From positions 1 to 64,000 of the forward strand of contig JAHLMK010000037.1 in the NCBI GenBank assembly GCA_019915135.1: a stretch of 64,000 nt of DNA. The letters run 5' to 3'. Source of the DNA: Strobilurus pachycystidiatus (lineage: Eukaryota; Basidiomycota; Agaricomycetes; Agaricales; Physalacriaceae). The notes under the pieces were generated by a model. It saw only the letters and a list, made by a program, of their open reading frames with translations, searched no databases and had not been told where the DNA came from. The position numbers and the translations under genes were made by a program. This document shows, in pieces, positions 21,606-32,708 of this stretch. The number at the start of each line of letters is the position of its first letter. Position 1 is the first letter of the stretch.

Positions 21606-24600
21606 ATGCCTGCGCAAAGAACTGGCACTAACGGTATGAGCCTGACAGTGAGGTTTGGAAGAGTAAAGATTGCTTACCACAATTGCCAGAGATCTTTGAA
21701 CCTGTCCCGGACACAGACAATAAGCGCATCTTGTGTCGTCTCTGCTCCGATCGATCCAAGACACGAGATATCATCATCCTGCGAACATCAAAAACAACTC
21801 ATCTTCGGTCTAAGCCTCATAAAGAGGCTGTACTTGCTGCAGCCAATGTTTCCTTGGATAACGAGATCAGCTCTGGCGCTGACACGTCCAACGGTACCGC
21901 AGAGCCGCCCTATGCTGCCGTTAGCTTCATAGATTTGTTTCATCAAGAGGACGACCACCTCTCACCCGAACTCGAGTCCGACATCTACCAGGCATACCCA
22001 GAGTCAGGACCTGGATACTTCGGTGAACAAGATGCTCTGTTCTCTGCTGGAAGCAAGCAATCGGGAGTACAACGCGAACAAGCCTTTCGGGATCAGTTCA
22101 ATAAAAGCATTGATAGTATGAAGCTGCTTTCGCGACATACCTTCTTCACCGAGGCCCAGTCCGTATACTGGACGACGGATATTGAGGATGATGGGGAGGA
22201 CTTGTCGACTCTGGGGTCGGCCATGTCAGGAATGCGTATGTCTCCGTTGATTCTTGTCATACTCACAGCATCTCATGGGGCTGATCCCAAATCTGCTCAG
22301 GGATTACTGGTGCTAACGGCCATGGTAACGACGAAGACGACGAGGAGATGGAAGATGGCAGGAAGACGTTTACATCAGAGATTGATGCCAATGCAGATTG
22401 GTTCCCACACGGTTCAAAAGTGGTAAGGCCGCATTCCAAGCGCTGTTGACGTGTACCTCGATGCTCACAGCAGACCGTATAGATGTTTTTGCTTGATATG
22501 CTTGATAATCTGCCGCGCCTCAAGCTTTCAGACGATCACCTCAAGACTATTCTCATGGTCATGCGAGAGGCCGGAACTCCGAATGTCCCAACATTCTCGC
22601 AACTCCGAGAATTGCAAGCAACTTTGACGAGCAACATGCAACTCCAGCCACAGCATCATACATCGGCACTCGGAAACCACTTTTACATGAACCATCCCTC
22701 GAAGCTATTCGCTCTGGTGTGTCCTTTTTGTAGCATTCCTTGATGTCTTTCTAATATCCGACTCGGCAACAGGATTGGGCAAATCCTCTCGTGCGCAAAC
22801 ATATTCATGTATATCCCGAAATATCAGGACCTGTCCGAGAGCTGTGGCAAGCAGATAAGTGGTTGAATGAGGCACCGCTCAATGAATACTCGCCCATGTG
22901 GGCTGACTGGGCACGCGCACCTCATCGCCACTTCTTCGTCAATGAACTCGCTCAGCTCGCCAATGGAACATTTGTAGTGCCTTACCGATGGGTTACAGTC
23001 AAAGGTATCGTTCATGCCGAATGTTACACTGTAACACGATATCATGCTGCAGTATGTTCTGTGCATCTCCGTCCGGCGTCGAGTTCGGTGGTAGTCTAAC
23101 CATGTTGCAGACAGAGGATGCCAGTATCACGAGAGCGCCCGATGAGCTTGTGATCTTTCCTGGAGCTTGTATATGTGTTCCGGCATCCGATCTATGCAGC
23201 AATTATCTTGATCTTGAGGTTGCCCGAAAACATGCACCGTTTCTTGTTCGATTCTCTGGTATGACGCGCTCTTGCAATCAGACCGCAAAGCTGATAGTCA
23301 AACACAGATAAATCGGACCCTATGACAATGCCCAATCCTCTGAGAACAAAGGCCAATGGGCGTCCCATGTTCTGCTTACGAACAATGCCATGGAGTGACG
23401 ATGTCTCTGGAAATGTTAGCAAGCAGTATAACGCTCATACAAATATGTATGTCGTAAACTCAAACTTACCACACGAGTTGCTGTTCCAGGAGTATCATAT
23501 TCGATTCTGTGCAACGTCTTCACATGCGTCGTCATCTGAACTATTTGTTGCGCTCGCGGAAGATTTGTGAGTGATCGTTATATCCGTATTCATCATACTG
23601 ATCTTGACGCTTAGCAAAGCTGATGTTTGGCATGAAGCGTATGACTGTGAGCTGGAGTGCGACATTCTCTTCCAGATCATTCCGCACGGTCTACCGGCAG
23701 ATAATCCACAGCAATCAGAGACATCGTCGCATATTGGAGGCAACGGCAGCCTCAACTGTCGACGCGATAAAAATGGCGGAACTGAAGAGTTCAAGGAGAC
23801 GGATATTGGGTATGAATCCCTCTTCTCGGTACGTGTAGAGTGTGCCATATTTCTCTTGACTGACATCGACCTGTTAGCCGGGAACGCCGCGCACAACACA
23901 AGGGTCAATCAATGCTCTTCGGCTTCAGTTATGGCTTGCGGGTCTTGGTCGCGAAGACGCGGTAACAGCCGCGTGCCGAGACACAGGTACCAAGGATAAG
24001 ATCTCGAGCTTCTGGATTGAGCAAATTATCGCTAAGGCGCGAAAACTGCAGGCGGAGCGGATTTCAGATACTCGGACCCGAGATCAGCGACTTAACAGCA
24101 AGACGCTGAAAGGAGAGGCACGAAAGGAGGTGAAAAAGTCTATTGAGCGGAACATCCAGCAGGAGCTCTGGGACTGGGTGATCCAACAGCCTGCGGAGTC
24201 TTACAATAAGCTTGACCCTAACAATTGTATGCACACACCGTGATTCACATCACTTTACTCGCAACTGATTCTCATATTACAGCATTGCGCAAAGACATTC
24301 GTCCTGGCGATCATTATAACGTGCTACTGGCAACTCGGGGTGTCGATCCTCACGCCGATACACCAGGAGAGATCTTACACACGTACCTTCTCGGACACGA
24401 TAAATATGTCTGGCACGACACTACCAAAAGCTGGGAGCACGTCAAGGATGAGACTTTTGCTGTTCGGCTACAATCCTCGTCTATCGATGGGCTCACAATT
24501 CCCAAACCACGGGCGCGATACCTTGTTCAGTACAAGAACTCGCTGATTGGCAAGCATTTCAAGACTCTACAGCAGCTTGCCATCTTTCATTTACACGATC

Positions 24601-26112
24601 TCACTTCACCTGTCCTTCTGGACCTGTGGAAAGCGACCGGAGAACTGGGGGCCTTCTTATGGTATCCCGAGATAAACGATATCGACGTATATCTGGTATG
24701 CTGCGCTGTTTTCACGCACTTATGATGATGATTTCTCATGCTCTTGATAGTGCGATCTTGAAATCCTAATTGCCAACGTTCTTGATATCTGGGCTATCAT
24801 TGATCCACGTCGCATCATCACAAAAGTCAAGCTCCATGTTCTATCTCATCTGGTCGATGATGTACGCCGCTTTGGTCCCGCAATCCTTTATGCAACCGAG
24901 ATCTTCGAATGCTGGAATGCAATTTTTCGCATGTGTAGCATCCTATCTAACCACCAGGCTCCGAGTCGAGACATTGCTGTAACCCTCTTTGACTCGGAAC
25001 GATTCAAACATATGGCAAGCGGTGGTTGGTGGCGGGACTCTTCGAGTGCCATGGTTCGGGCGGGAGTCAAGGCCCGGCAGTATCTACTTGAGAGCCCTGA
25101 TCTTCAACGGCGCTTGGGCTGGAACGATGGAGATAAGCCGACCGCTGGTTAGCACTTTTCTTGATGTCCACTTGATGCTTGACACAAGAATCTTCTAGGT
25201 ACCGTCAAGCTTAACCCCCGAAAGAAGCGCTTGCCATCTCTCTGGGGTGCATCATGCTCCACAGTTCCGGAGCCTGTGTCGTCTACAGGTGCACCACAGA
25301 AGTGGGATAAATGCAAGTATCTGGTCTCTCACAACGGTGATCTCTGCATGTCTGACTCGTGGGTCTTCTTCGAGGGTCCGTCCGAAGTAAGTGAATTCTG
25401 TTTACCAGCGTGTCCAAGTCGTTGACTCTCAGTCAGGCTGCATGCATCGGACGCATCTCAGTAATATTGGCGCGATCAGGTGCATCGCTATCGAAATCCG
25501 GAAATGTGTTTGCCATCGTTGAACGGTTCAACATTTCCTCAAGTGCGGACCCTCGTCTGAATATGCCTGTCCTCTTGCGAGTGAATGGCGAGGATTCAGT
25601 AGTTGCCATCGAGCCAAAGGTTACGCCGTTCAATCAGGGTCTGCCAAGTCTTGCTAACTAACAAATCATCACAGATGGTCATGTTCATCTTCAATGCCCA
25701 GCACGATTGTGTACACGGGAAGTGCAAGGCTGTGCACGAGAGCTTTGCCACTCAAGAACGAATTCAGACGACAATTTCCAAGACATGTATTCGCCATGCA
25801 GACGACGATCGCTTCCATCTCAACATGCATGCCTTGCACAATGCCCACATCATTCGACGTGCTCTTCCTCGAGCTCTGTGGGCACCTGTTGCATACCGAG
25901 CCAATCGCAAACAGCTACATCAGTCGCTCTCGGAAGGTCTCCGTGTCAGTGGACCTCAGCGGCGAGCTCAGGCGCGTGAGAAAGCGAGCACGACTCGAGC
26001 CCGAAACAAACAGAGAAAAGCCGGGCAAACTCTTTCAGCACCAGTGTTACCTACAATTGAGGAGGAAGAGAGTGATACAGATAACGAGAGCGGAGCAATG
26101 GACGTAGATTAA
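21606..26112 (+). CDS. large zinc-finger, transposase-like protein
   Basis: Start MPAQRTGTN with intron 1 at 21634-21690 leading to EIFEPVPDTDNKRILCRLC. A C2H2/BED-like finger follows (CRLC then HLRSKPH, residues 22-50). Later: FLLDMLDNLPRLKLSDDHLK, KWLNEAPLNEYSP, FVNELAQLANG, GNVSKQYNAHTNMYVVNSNL, WHEAYDCELECDILFQIIPH, GLPADNPQQSETSSHIGG, VDPHADTPGEILHTYLLGHD, VRRFGPAILYATEIFECWNA and LSNHQAPSRDIAVTLF. About ten introns all keep frame, giving roughly 1300 residues. The Asp-containing block, His-rich LLG block and late Glu (ATEIFE) follow the order of DDE-type transposases of the CACTA/KDZ kind, but the fold assignment is inference. The usual CxxC knuckle reads CRRD here. The C-terminus is basic then acidic. 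Confidence 0.7.
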
Positions 26113-26118
26113 GATAAG

Positions 26119-26763
26119 CTAATCACGCTTGAAGAACACCTTCAACTTCTCGTTGCAAGCCTCATTGAGCATAAGATGTGCCTTGAATGCCATCTTCCTT
26201 CGGTTCTCGCGATACATGCGTAGCTCTGTCTTCACTCGCCTCCGTTCCAGGTCAATTCTGTGCTGGTCGAGTAACAGCTTGGAGAGCGCCACCTCGGCGG
26301 CCATCTCAGAAGCGTGGACCCCCGAGTACATTGATAAGAGGGCTCCCATCTCAGAGACGCTACTTTCCGTCCAAGTGTCCGTCAGCTCCAAAGGCTCTGT
26401 CGTTGATGTCTGTATCAAATAAGCCGACGAATACCTGGTGATGCATAGAGGAAAACATACTGATGGATGTTGATACTCCGTGTTCTGGAGAGCGGGATCC
26501 TTGGAGGCTGCCGTAAGAGGTGCAACGTCGAAGGAAAGCTATAGACATTGGTGAGACGGTGAGACCTGAGTTGCGAGCAGACTGATAATAACACGCACCT
26601 GATCGAGACCTCGAGCAATCTGACGATGCTGTCCTTCCAATCTTTTAATCTCTTCGCGGACTGACGTGAGCTCGCAATTGAAGTAAGCCGAAACAGGGTC
26701 ATTCTCGAGTGCTGCACTGACAGAGGTTGGGCTGGAGTGGGGTGCATCGGAAGTGTCAGCCAT
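26119..26763 (-). CDS. small coiled-coil protein
   Basis: Start MADTSDAPHSSPTSVSAALE (26763). Exon 1 ends in a coil (REEIKRLEGQHRQIARGLDQ). Two introns (donor GTGCGTG near 26600, then one near 26465-26410) lead to DVAPLTAASKDPALQNTEYQ and TSTTEPLELTDTWTESSVSE. The last part is strongly helical and basic (ERRRVKTELRMYRENRRKMA) and ends FKRD. It is convergent with the large gene on its left, with only 6 bp between stop codons. About 180 residues; function unknown. It could be a third component of the unit on its left or an independent gene. Confidence 0.6.
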
Positions 26764-27003
26764 GGTGAGGGTGGCTGTCGGAGTTGGTAGGAGTTTTCGA
26801 TGGCAGGTCATACAAAGGTCACAGGCCAAAAAAAATTCCATTGTTCGCAAGTATCGCTCCGATGTCAGAGAGAGGTGGAAGAGAGAGGCTGATGATGGTA
26901 CACCGTCAACATCACTGTGTCATCAGGAGGATGGAAACATGACATCGCTAAATAAGGTATCTACGATGTTGCCGGCCGAATCTCCTCTCGACCTCAGACC
27001 AAA

Positions 27004-27793
27004 TTGGTGGTGTATGAAACACTGAGCCGAGTCGACCATGATTGGAATTGGTTTGCAGATCTACTGGGAATCAAGGAGACGGAGAGCGATTTAAGAATGG
27101 TATGGAAAATCTTGGCGGGGTCAAGGACATCCTGGCAGACATATGTCGACCGACAGTCAAAACGGCGATATCGCGACAGGAAAGTTTTGTCCCGCAAGGT
27201 TCTATATGGAGTGCTGTGGGCGAGGTGGAACGAGTATGCATTCAAGTCGTCGAAGACGTTATTTCGTTTTCGACAGGAGATGCTGGGTTGTCTCGGGGAG
27301 GAAAAAGACTCATTCACCTGGGACGGTCCGATGACTGGACCCGAAGGCTGGGCCGAGGATGACTGCTCGATGGGGCAGAACGAGATGGAGGAACTAAAAC
27401 GCCAAATAGAGGCTTCCAGGTTGGCGCGCGAGATCGATGCACTGCGCAAGACAATTTACGGCGGAAGTGGGGTGTATGAGGTGTCGCGCGTGGTGGGCGA
27501 TACCACGGTGGTCATCAGCGAGCCGGACGCTTTGTTGATCGAGGGGTTTAATCTAATACAAGCGGTGAGATTGGTTTCTTACTTGGGCGGCTCACGTACT
27601 GACAACGGGGCAGGGCCTATACCGACATTCATATATTGAGGAGCGTAAGCGCATGGACCAAGCGTTCGACGAACGGACCTGTAGCGACGAATGGGCAAAA
27701 GAGAGGGTCAAAGCCAAACAAGAATGGGTTGAACCCCAGTTGAAGCGGTCAGAGCGACATGCTTATTGGAAAGGGGGAGAGCCGGAGATGTAG
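27004..27793 (+). CDS. hypothetical protein
   Basis: Not recognised. The exon reads LVVYETLSRVDHDWNWFADL, a basic stretch QSKRRYRDRKVLSRKVLYGV, WDGPMTGPEGWAEDD and a coil MEELKRQIEASRLAREIDAL. One intron (donor GTGAGATTGG near 27566, acceptor GGGGCAG near 27613, phase 0) joins GLYRHSYIEERKRMDQAFDE and a charged C-terminus ending KGGEPEM. The true start is upstream: the frame stays open back to about 26962 without an ATG, so a 5' exon is missing. The tail of about 60 charged residues is likely helical. Confidence 0.5.
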
Positions 27794-27939
27794 ACCGTAC
27801 AGCGGTTGAGTCCTGGAGCGGCCTACAGTTTCGGTGCACCAGGAGGACGCCACTCCGTAGACTGGGGGGAAAACAATAATTGAAATGTCAACCACAAAGA
27901 AAAGACAATGCATTCATAGTTATTTCTTCATCGACCGAT

Positions 27940-29686
27940 CTAAGCCTTGTCTTCGTATCCTTTCCTTGAATACTTGACAGGAGTGCAGATGGGCCGCATG
28001 ATACCGGGCCTTCTGCGTCCTAACCCTTTATTGCTTGTATTCCCGCGCTGGACATCTGCCTCCATCTCGTCCGAATCTTCACGATCAATCTCTCTCTTTA
28101 ACATTGCCAAATCGTCCTCTAATGTTTGCAACCGCCGGTCTAAAAGCGCGGCAGGTTTGCAGACCTCGACGAGTTCGATTAGCGTAGCAACTTGGGGGGT
28201 TGGGGGCGCGGGTGAGGGCACAGAGAGCAATGGAGGTGGTTGTTGAGGGCATGATGAAGGTGACGTTCCGCGTTTGACCTTTGGGAAAGGGGCCATTCCC
28301 CTTGTCTGTGGGGGCACTGGAGGGCCAGGAGTTGAAGGTGATGTCAGTCCCTGCAGATATCGGTTAGAAACTGTCTGCCGGTCCGCGAGAGCACGTACCA
28401 CGGGTGCTATCCGGGGAGTTTTGGCGGGCGGCTCAGGCCAGTCAGATGAATGATGTCGTTTCCGCGATACGGCACAAGGGTTCTTTGAGCGGGCACGCAA
28501 AGATTCCAGCGTGGGTGGTCTGTCCGTTCGGCGCCTTGATGGACCCGAAGATGAGGAAGTTCCTATACAAGAGGCTTGTTGGGGAGATGGCAATGAGGCA
28601 GTCGAAGGGAGCACAGACGGGTCGGTCCCGGTGTTGGGTGTGATGGGAGGAATGGGCCCCAAGGGCGAGAAGTCGCGTCGAACGGGACACGCGAGATGCC
28701 TTTCCGTCTCCGCGGTCGCCGGATCTACATTCCATTGCTGCGTCTCACGCCAATCGCGCAGGTAGGTTCCGAAGCTATTCCCCCGGGTTGTTGCTTTATG
28801 CTTATTCCAGGTCCATTCGCCGTCGACCTTTGTCAAGCCTTGCGCAAAATCCTCCACATCGACGCCACTTAAGACGCGCTCTTCCGATACTCGAAATCCG
28901 TTATATCCTTGGCACGCGAACGCTTTCCAATCTAACACAGAAAACAAAAGCAAAAACAAAAAAAAAACGCGACTCAAGGATAGCTCGACAAATGGCAATG
29001 AAGTCGGGACACGCACTACACTTGAGGGCATCGCGTTGATAGGGGATTTCTCCGTGTATCGAGAAGAACTGCTCTACCTGCGATGGGGTCGATAGCATCC
29101 ACCGCATGCGGTATCTGATGAGTAGTCTGTCAAAAGTCGGACAGCGCCACTGCCTGCTACTCATGCCCCATCCTTCCTGGATGGCATGACGTGCCGCGTC
29201 CAAGAAGGCATTGCAGATGCGAGAAACATGCAAGATGCTGGACTTGAACTGAGTCCACTCCTTCGCGCGTAGTACCGGATCTGCAAGACCCAGGACCAGC
29301 TCAAGGCTGGACCATTGAAATTGAGCGGCAAATAGGAGGGGGATGCGGTAGGCGGACGGGATGACGGTATTGGTGCCATCGGCACTGGTTATAGTGGCCC
29401 ATGGCTCCATATGATTTGCTGGTCGCCCGGGAATGGAGAAGGCATGGGTGACAAGATATCGAATGACTTTCTCTTGCGACCAAGAAGAAGCATCCACAAA
29501 GAGCAGCTCAGCGGGGTGCTGCAAGCCAAGGCCTAGGCCGCCTAGAGGTGCAGGAGGAGTAGCCGTTGATTGGACAGGGTTATTTTCCTGCTTTACTCTC
29601 ACGGGCGCAGTCCGGGTGCCATTGCGAAACTGGTGCATCGGGACGCTACGACGTACATGTCCGCCGGAAGTCATATTCTGCACCAT
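27940..29686 (-). CDS. hypothetical protein, globular N-terminus and Pro-rich C-terminus
   Basis: Start MVQNMTSGGHVRRSVPMHQF (29686). The N-terminal domain of about 230 residues is globular (SWSQEKVIRYLVTHAFSIPG, WSSLELVLGLADPVLRAKEW, FDRLLIRYRMRWMLSTPSQV). An intron of about 100 nt (donor GTAGTGCGTG near 29018, T-rich before its acceptor near 28935) leads to WKAFACQGYNGFRVSEERVL and KVDGEWTWNKHKATTRGNSF. The C-terminal half is Pro/Ser-rich and disordered, ending with a coil (LDRRLQTLEDDLAMLKREID) and a basic tail (GRRRPGIMRPICTPVKYSRK). No domain was recognised. A small intron is likely near 28350-28400. A DNA- or chromatin-binding role would fit the tail but is only a guess. Confidence 0.6.
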
Positions 29687-29699
29687 GACTTGATGGGTG

Positions 29700-30236
29700 C
29701 ATGGGCGGTTGGTTTGAGTGTCAATGGACGGTATGCGATAACACCCACAGAGAATTGCAGGACGTGAATGACAGTATGTGTGGAACACGCCGACGGAGTG
29801 TGTTGTATCCGTCAAAGATAGTTGGCTTAGCGTCGCAGTGCGGTGTGCCACGTGGTGGTTGAAGGGGAGAAGCCGGTTGCCTTAATTAGGTAATTGGGTC
29901 TTGTGTACGCGGTGACGGCCCACATAGGGCTCGCCACACATGAAAAACACAATTTATCTGATGGATGCGTGATTGGGAGGGAGAAAAAGACACACAAAGA
30001 GCAGGGAGTGATATGGTTGCGCAACGACATTGGGGGCAAGTCCGACATCTCTGACGGCTGGCCCATGTTTGGGGCGGTGGTTGCCCACGGTCAGAAAGAA
30101 AGAGCCATCGCCCGGGATTGGATTCCACATGTTCGTGTCTTCAGCTTGCAGTTTGGAGACTGCTGGCGATCATTGTTGCTTACGTAGGGCACAGTGTTTT
30201 TGATTGACGTAATACGACTCTTGGCAACGTGCCATC
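29700..30236. other. gene-free stretch, shared 5' region
   Basis: Lies between the starts of two divergent genes. No ORF is convincing, and no clear TATA box or repeat was noted. Confidence 0.4.
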
Positions 30237-32111
30237 ATGCCAACTCCATTGCCAAAGGTAAGAGGTGCCTGGTCAGATGTTAGCATGTGAGGTAATCACA
30301 TCTCGCAGATTTGCGGTAGAAAGTCCTGCCCCTATGAAGAGACACTGCGACGCCTCTCCGGCTTGGTGGACCGTTACCGTTCGGTGTCGCATATGCTCGA
30401 GTCCGCAACAAGGCTTAACCGAACAGAGCGGATGGAGGTGCACGAGTACGAGCGAGAGTTGGCAGAGTGCGTGACGTTCCGGCATGCTCCTGTATCGCAG
30501 GAGGGGCTGTATGTCCATATCCAGTGTGCGTGTTTGGTGGAGGAATGGATGCAACTCGAGACCTTCTTGCTGCGGGTAATGACGTCGCCAGTTCACATGT
30601 TGCCTCTCGAAATATGGGCGCACATCCTGGGATATTGTGTCTCGACAGACTCTCTCGAACTGCAAACGACCACCATTCCGGACGGTCCATGGCTTCCGAA
30701 GCTGTACTTGGCTTCCCACCCCAACCAGAGCCGAACGATGGATGAACAATTGCATCCGGCAATGAACGGTTCCCCACCCTCGAACGCGGTAATTCGCCTA
30801 GGTCAAGTTTGTCAGACGTGGAAGGCCATACTCGGGGCTTCTCCCCATCTATGGAGCCACATCTTATTTGTTGGGACGGGAAGCGAGAAGGAGAAGGCTT
30901 TGGCTTTGCGGCGCATCCAGTTGCAGGTTCAAAAGGCAAACGGGCGTCCCCTGCGACTGGCCTTGGCAGATTTGGAGACCCACCACCTCCCCTTTCCACC
31001 ACCCCTCATGAACACACTCCGTGAAATCTGTCAGCGAGTGGTGTCCTTGACGCTAATCGTGTCGCCCGAACAACTCTCAGAGTTGGCACAGATCTCCTTC
31101 TCGCAGGTTACCCACGTTGACCTCTGGTTCCCAACCATAAACGACCCACTCACCAACGTCGAAGCCCGTACAAAGGCTTTCTTTGAAAGTGCCACTCGGC
31201 TCGCCTCACTCCACATCCGGAACGTCTGTCCACCCGTTGACCGGCTGGGGATCAGGTTCGACCTTCTGAAAAGGCTGAGGATTTCACACGCCCTCCTCGA
31301 CTCACCCACACCCCGGACTGTCACGGATATTCTTCAGCCATGGCCAGTGAATTGGAGTAGCTTGGTTGTAGATCTGACACCTGAAAAGCTGCACAAGCTT
31401 TTGGCGATCTGTCACGCCCTCGAAGTGCTGCAGGTGTCCCTCCTCGTGGGGTCGACCATAGAGAGTGGGACGTTCGAAGGGGTTGTACGCGCCTTCTCCT
31501 TATCTCATGTTGAGCTCGAGGGATGGATACTCCAAACGGGGCACAAAGCGCCGCGTTCTCCATTCCTGACTTTACTTGCGCATATCTCCCTGCCCGCGTT
31601 GAAGGTCTTCAAGCTGTTGGTCAGGGTAACACCAATCGCGGACTTTGAGGGAAGAGGCTTGAACTACAGGCTGTACGATTGGGGTGCTACAATAGAAGCG
31701 GTGCTGCGGATGTTTCAGACATCGAAGTGCGTGTTGGAGGCTGTAACGCTGGGGGGTGTCCATTTTGGTCCTACGACTTGGGCCCACGTCATGGGCTTTG
31801 AGCCTCCGCCATCCTTTCTGCATCTCTACCGATGTTCGTTCTGGCACTCTGAGCCTGCGTTCGATCCAGTTCCGAGTAGACTATCCGAGCTCAGAGTCAC
31901 CTGGATCGGTGATGGCTTCAAATGTTTCGCAGCGAGCATGTGGGCGACCATCGAGGGTTTGGAAAGAGTCATGATCGACTTTGACGAGGAATTCCACGCA
32001 GAAGCTGGGTGTAAGGAAGTTGTGAAGTCGTTGTACGCAGTTTCGGAAGGCAGGTGCAGAGCCACATACACACAGGTTGGGGCACGCTTGTATATAATCT
32101 TTGACAAGTAG
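30237..32111 (+). CDS. F-box-like protein, divergent
   Basis: Exon 1 is only 21 nt (MPTPLPK, 30237-30257). Intron 30258-30308 (GTAAGAGG to CTCGCAG) joins ICGRKSCPYEETLRRLSGLV. A coil (RTERMEVHEYERELAECVTF) precedes the F-box-like motif PVHMLPLEIWAHILGYCVST, then VIRLGQVCQTWKAILGASPH and LWSHILFVG. This is the standard layout of agaricomycete F-box proteins, adaptors that bind Skp1 in SCF ubiquitin ligases. The remaining 400 residues are leucine-rich strands and helices (LRRLRISHALL-type blocks) as in LRR-like substrate domains, with no strict repeat. It is opposite in strand to the three tandem F-box genes that follow and too different to be a recent copy of them. Confidence 0.8.
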
Positions 32112-32708
32112 TCTCACGTTCAAGAATAATGGATCCACTGTACTTGTCGATGGGTGTGAGATATAAGGCAGCGAACGTCAATGTAGAATAGAAGTGGAAA
32201 CATGCAACGCTGCCTTCGGGTATTCACGTGACTTCCTTCAATCCTCAAGAAGTCACGAGGAATTTTGATTGTCTTCGCGTGTTGAGGGAATGGTCTGAGA
32301 CGGTGATGTTAATTATCTCTACCGATGAGTCATTCGACGGGAAAGAGGTTTGCTTTGTCACATTGGCCACACACTGATCGTGTCCCTCTGATGAATAAGA
32401 CAGATCGAGGCAGACCGTGCTCTACCACGGGAAGCATCACAACCACGCCGAGGCGCCTGATGGTCTTCGACACGGGTATGTGCCCTGCTCGCCTTCTCCG
32501 TATCACTTCGCACCCCGACAAGTTTGTGCAATGATGTGCTAGCCACGCGAGCAATGGTCAAGTGTGCGCTTGTCGGGATCTTTACTCGTTTTCCTTCGCT
32601 CAGGATCATGCCCAGACGAGATGAAAAGATGATGGTTCGGGAACCGGTTGCGACGTTCTGGGCAAAAAAGTGTATCGACCTCGCGTTCATTCATACGGCT
32701 ACATGATG
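32112..32708. other. gene-free stretch between convergent F-box genes
   Basis: Holds the 3' ends of both genes. No gene was recognised. The region near 32320-32560 has small minus frames without family resemblance. Confidence 0.4.

Noticed and set aside
21444..26112. KDZ or Plavaka transposase identity for the large gene
   Set aside because: Blocks typical of those families as I know them are not present; only a similar order of acidic and His motifs is seen.
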